Shown: piece after piece, positions 60,534-64,000 of the stretch | How positions within the stretch are numbered: the stretch's first letter is position 1 | Layout: each line of letters starts with the position of its first letter | Source of the DNA: Heterobilharzia americana | Lineage: Eukaryota > Platyhelminthes > Trematoda > Strigeidida > Schistosomatidae | Assembly: GCA_944470555.2 (NCBI GenBank) | Contig: OX104134.1 | Span: forward strand, 13,247,248 to 13,311,247 | Length of the DNA: 64,000 nt | Direction of reading: 5' to 3' | Made by a program: the position numbers and the translations under genes | Notes under the pieces: generated by a model | What the model saw: only the letters and a program-made list of their open reading frames with translations | Told to the model about the DNA's origin: nothing | The model's database searches: none

Positions 60534-63500
60534 TTAGCCCCATGGATTCCTAATGGAACATACGGCTTCAGTAGCACGTCTCCATCCCACTCTCTTCTCT
60601 GAAATCTTTTGGACCCGACTCCATGACTGCCCACAACCTCTCATTTCCTCTTCGCACGACCTCCATGTCACCCTCACCTCGAATGCACAACTCGTCGCTT
60701 CCCATCGAGGTTCCACTCGATGGCCTGGCCTGACACGTGATGTCCCCAGTCCGCCTTCTCAGTGTATGCCCAATCCATCTCCACTTCCACTTTCTTCTGC
60801 ATATTTGTTGGGTGATAGGTTCTTTGTTGGTTCATTCCCAGAGCTCCTTGTTGCTTATTCTGATTATTCTGGCAATCCATCTGATCTTCAGTAACGAGCC
60901 AGCGTAGACAGTTGTTGATGAATGTCTGTAGTTTATTGGAAATCCCTTTCGTAACGCGCCAAGTCTCTGAACCATACAGAAGCACTGACTTGACGTTGGT
61001 GTTGAAAATCCACATCTTGTTCCACACGCTGAGTGGAGTGCAGAAGATCTCCACACTGGTTTCAGGCTAATGAACGCCTGTCTTGCTTTTCCGATCTTGG
61101 CTGGCTTTGACATCCTCGTCTGTGCCTGTGCCTCCTGTAGTTGAAACAGTGCTGCCTAGATAGATGAAGGAGGCTACTTCCTTTAGGTTTCTCCCGTTCA
61201 TGGTGACTGGAGTTTGTTGTTGTTACTGTTGTTGTTGGTTGGGTATCTTCATCACCTCCGTCTTCTCCACGTTCACTTGAAGTCTCGTCTTCGTTGCCCC
61301 ACCCATTCTGTCAACTTGTTAGTTTTCTCCTGTAGATCTTCAAGTTTATGTGACATCAGACACAAGTCATCACTGGCGAAATCCAGATCTTCTAGGTTCT
61401 TTTCCGCAGTCCAGCGTATCCACCTCTTCTCACAGTTACACACTGTTTGTTGCACTATCAAGTCGACCACAATCAGGAATATCATGGGTGATAGTAGGCA
61501 ACCTTGTTTCACTCCTGCCTTCACTTCAAAAGCATCACTGAGCTTCCCATTGTGAATTACATGCCATGTGGCGCCTCATATAGTTGTTGAATGAGGTGAT
61601 AAAGGTTTGTGGTATTCGAGTATTGAAGCAGTTTCCAAATTACCTCTCGGTCGACGCTGCAAAGGCCTTCTCAAAGTCGATAAAGTTGAGGTGTAGAGTT
61701 GACTGCCATTCTATGCTGTGTTCTATGATGATGCGTGGTGTAGCGTTGCAATTCGGTCCGCACATGATTTGTACTTCCTGAAGCCATCCGGCTAGCCTGT
61801 TCCGGTTATAGTTTTGAATTCAGTGCATCCAGTGCAGCCTCTCCAGGATGATGCGGCTTAATATTTTGCTTGCTTTGGGTGGACAGGAGAGTGATTCCAC
61901 GTCACTTCTTGCAAACACTGAGGTCCCTATTCTTTAGCAGTTTGACAAGGTAACCCTTCTTCCAATCACTAGCCAAGTACCTTCCCTTCCTTCCACACCT
62001 TCTGCAATAGTGGAGTGGTGAGAGCATGTCCGCTGTTGTCGTTTCCGCATCTGTTCTCAGTGCTTCTGGTGGGATCCCGTCTAGTCCTGCTGCTTTCCCA
62101 CATTTCAGCAGCTTTATGGCGTTCAGCATATCCACTTTTGTTGGAGGATTTATGTTCACTGGTAGTTCTGTGACGGCTGCAGCTGGTATTTCTGGATGAA
62201 GTGCAGGTGGTGGTGGTGGTGGTGGTCGATTCAAGAGCTTCTTGAAGTGGTCGGCCCATCGTTTCCTTTGTTTCCCTTCTTTCGTAATTATATTTCCGTC
62301 ATCATCTTTTACTGGTTTCACGTGTGTTGATCTCTTCCCATGTAGTAACCTAGTTATTTGATACAATGTTGTCAGGTCTCTGTCTCTCCTACCTGCAGCC
62401 TGTTCCGCTTCACTTGCCAGTGTTTCGTAGAAGTGTCTTCTGTCATTCCACGCACTCTTCTTCACTTCCTTGTCCAGTGTTTTATACATTGTAATCAGTC
62501 CCCTCTCCTCTTTGAGCATCCTTACACTGCTTCCTCTTCCTCTTCTGCTTCACCATCACCATCTTCCTCTCCATCCTCTATCAGCTTCCATGCATCCCTC
62601 GAAATCCACTCCTTATCTTGGCTTCTTTCTTCTTCCTTCCTAATACGGCTGTCCAGGTTTCTTTCCACATAGCCTTCAAAGAATTCCAGTGCTCATCCAC
62701 ACAGGTCTCTTCAGGGATGTTCCTCGATATCTCCCATTTTGTCTTGATGGCTGACCGGCGTGAAGATTTTCTTTGTAGTTTCGTTCTTCAGTTTCCGAGT
62801 GTTGTACTTGAACTGCGGTCGTCTATCACCAGCTTCCTCGAAGGCGTTTAACTTGATTTGGAAGGCAGGTCCCTTGCACTAGACAGTGAGTGGTGTGAAC
62901 CTACATCTGCTCCTCTTCTTGACCTTGTGTCAAGTAGGCTGACTGCGTCTCCACTTTCTTCACACTTGAGATAAAGTCGATCTGATTTTCAGTGTAGTGT
63001 GTCCTGGTGTCTGGTGAAATCCATGTTGCTCGCTTTGTGGATATCCTTGTGCTTCGAACACACTGCCTCGCCTCCAATCACCAAATTGTTGAATGCACAG
63101 AATTCTGAAAACAATTCTCCATTCTCATTCTTCATTTCACCTAGCACTTCTCGACCCATGGTTAGTTCTCTTCCTGTGATGTTCCCTCCCAGTTTGGCAT
63201 TCATGTCGCCACACTCATTGGAATTTCGATATCGCCAACTGACGTCTTGTCCAGTGCTGATTGCAGTTGTCTGTAGAATTCCTCCTTTTTCTCCTGCTCT
63301 GCATTATTTGTAGGTGCATAGTGTAGCATTGTATGATTATGACCTTCCTTCCTTTTGAGTTGAACCTCGCTGTCACAATCCTGATGCCGGAGGAGACTGG
63401 TTCCCACTGCATGAGAGAGAGCCCTCGATGCTCTTCAAGGGGACATCATGAGAGCCACTCGAAAACTCAGTGTGCTGTGCTCGTGGTTGTCGTCTGGGTG

Positions 63501-63932
63501 ACAATATCGGAGTAGATTATTGATTCTGCAGTTGATGGTTTGGAGAGTCCACTCCCATTCCATCTACTTTCGCAAATTCCAAGCACTTCAATGTGATACC
63601 TTCTCACCTCGTTTGCAATCTGGACTGCCTTGCTGGGTTCAAACATGGTGTGGACATTCCATGTCCCCGCGTTTACCTTCGCTTTCATCGAGAGAGAGAA
63701 GAAATATCGGCGAATTGGCTTCTGGGAGGCTTTCACCAACTGGCGTCATTTCGCCTCCCCGATTCCAGAGAGGAATTATTTTGTTATTATTTTTTTACAT
63801 TTTGTTTGTGCTTTGAAGTTTGTTTAGGGATTGGATTTGTTTTGCGGGTTAGGGTTGGTAGCCCTATGTCCAACCTTCCCTCTTTACTCGGGCTTATGGC
63901 CGGCTAGTAACTAGTGAACTAGTTAACCTGGC
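60478..63932 (-). pseudogene. RTE-like retrotransposon copy F, full length, frame-broken
   Basis: Minus strand: 5' end near 63920, leader with the conserved hairpin, start-codon equivalent at 63688 and stop equivalent at 60534-60536, that is 3155 bp against 2958 bp in copy A. The longest piece, about 205 codons at 62519-61902, covers the region from the basic linker (WADHFKKLLNRPPPPP) to KCGKAAGLDGIPPEAL (Pro replaced by Leu in GPDG). FADD reads as FAS then DD because of a 4-bp insertion (near 61375). Insertions such as GAGGC doubled (63065-63074) are shared with C, D and E. It is in inverted orientation to copy E, 4.7 kb away. Confidence 0.92.
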
Positions 63933-64000
63933 GATATTAACATCGATAATTATACGACAGGTATTTGTTCAAAATGTGCAACTCTTTCGAGATAACGATT

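Overview
The window looks like intergenic or intronic DNA from a blood-fluke genome (genus Schistosoma, Trematoda). It is AT-rich, has no prokaryotic gene packing, and I found no confident host gene. Four things point to the organism: repeats carrying hammerhead ribozymes attached to tRNA-like heads (the Smalpha type known from schistosomes), RTE-type non-LTR retrotransposons, Penelope-like GIY-YIG retroelement relics, and a Mutator-like DNA transposon with introns of about 36-44 nt. The species cannot be told from the sequence alone.

Layout. 1-11 kb: mostly featureless AT-rich DNA with two RTE 3' ends on the minus strand (about 4.3 and 6.6-7.6 kb) and a cluster of ribozyme repeats (5.4-6.6 kb). 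11.0-11.2 kb: one possible host exon. 11.77-15.13 kb: copy A of one RTE-like family, with an unbroken 985-codon endonuclease-reverse transcriptase frame; its 5' end lies in an assembly gap. 15.3-16.06 kb: a GIY-YIG (Penelope-like) relic. 20.6-22.1 kb: copy B, 5'-truncated and carrying about 100 copies of CTGG. 23.7-26.6 kb: a Mutator-like transposase gene. 27-31 kb: ribozyme repeats and two more RTE tails. 36.7-45.5 kb: copies C (minus) and D (plus) form an almost identical inverted repeat of about 3.4 kb per arm around a 2.1-kb spacer that holds a ribozyme SINE and a Penelope-like relic. 45.8-46.6 and 51.66-51.95 kb: two more GIY-YIG relics. 53.9-55.8 kb: copy E, internally deleted. 60.5-63.9 kb: copy F, minus strand.

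How the parts relate. Copies A-F are one family. Only A reads as a complete protein. Where they can be compared, the other copies carry some or most of a set of small insertions, mainly 3-6 bp and often exact tandem duplications. Between the same start and stop positions A is 2958 bp, D 3131 bp and F 3155 bp. The dead copies therefore come from an already frame-broken lineage, presumably mobilised in trans by A-like enzymes. The ribozyme SINEs would likewise depend on retroelement enzymes. The densely patterned microduplications, the C/D inverted pair and the several hammerhead repeat families are the most interesting parts of this window.
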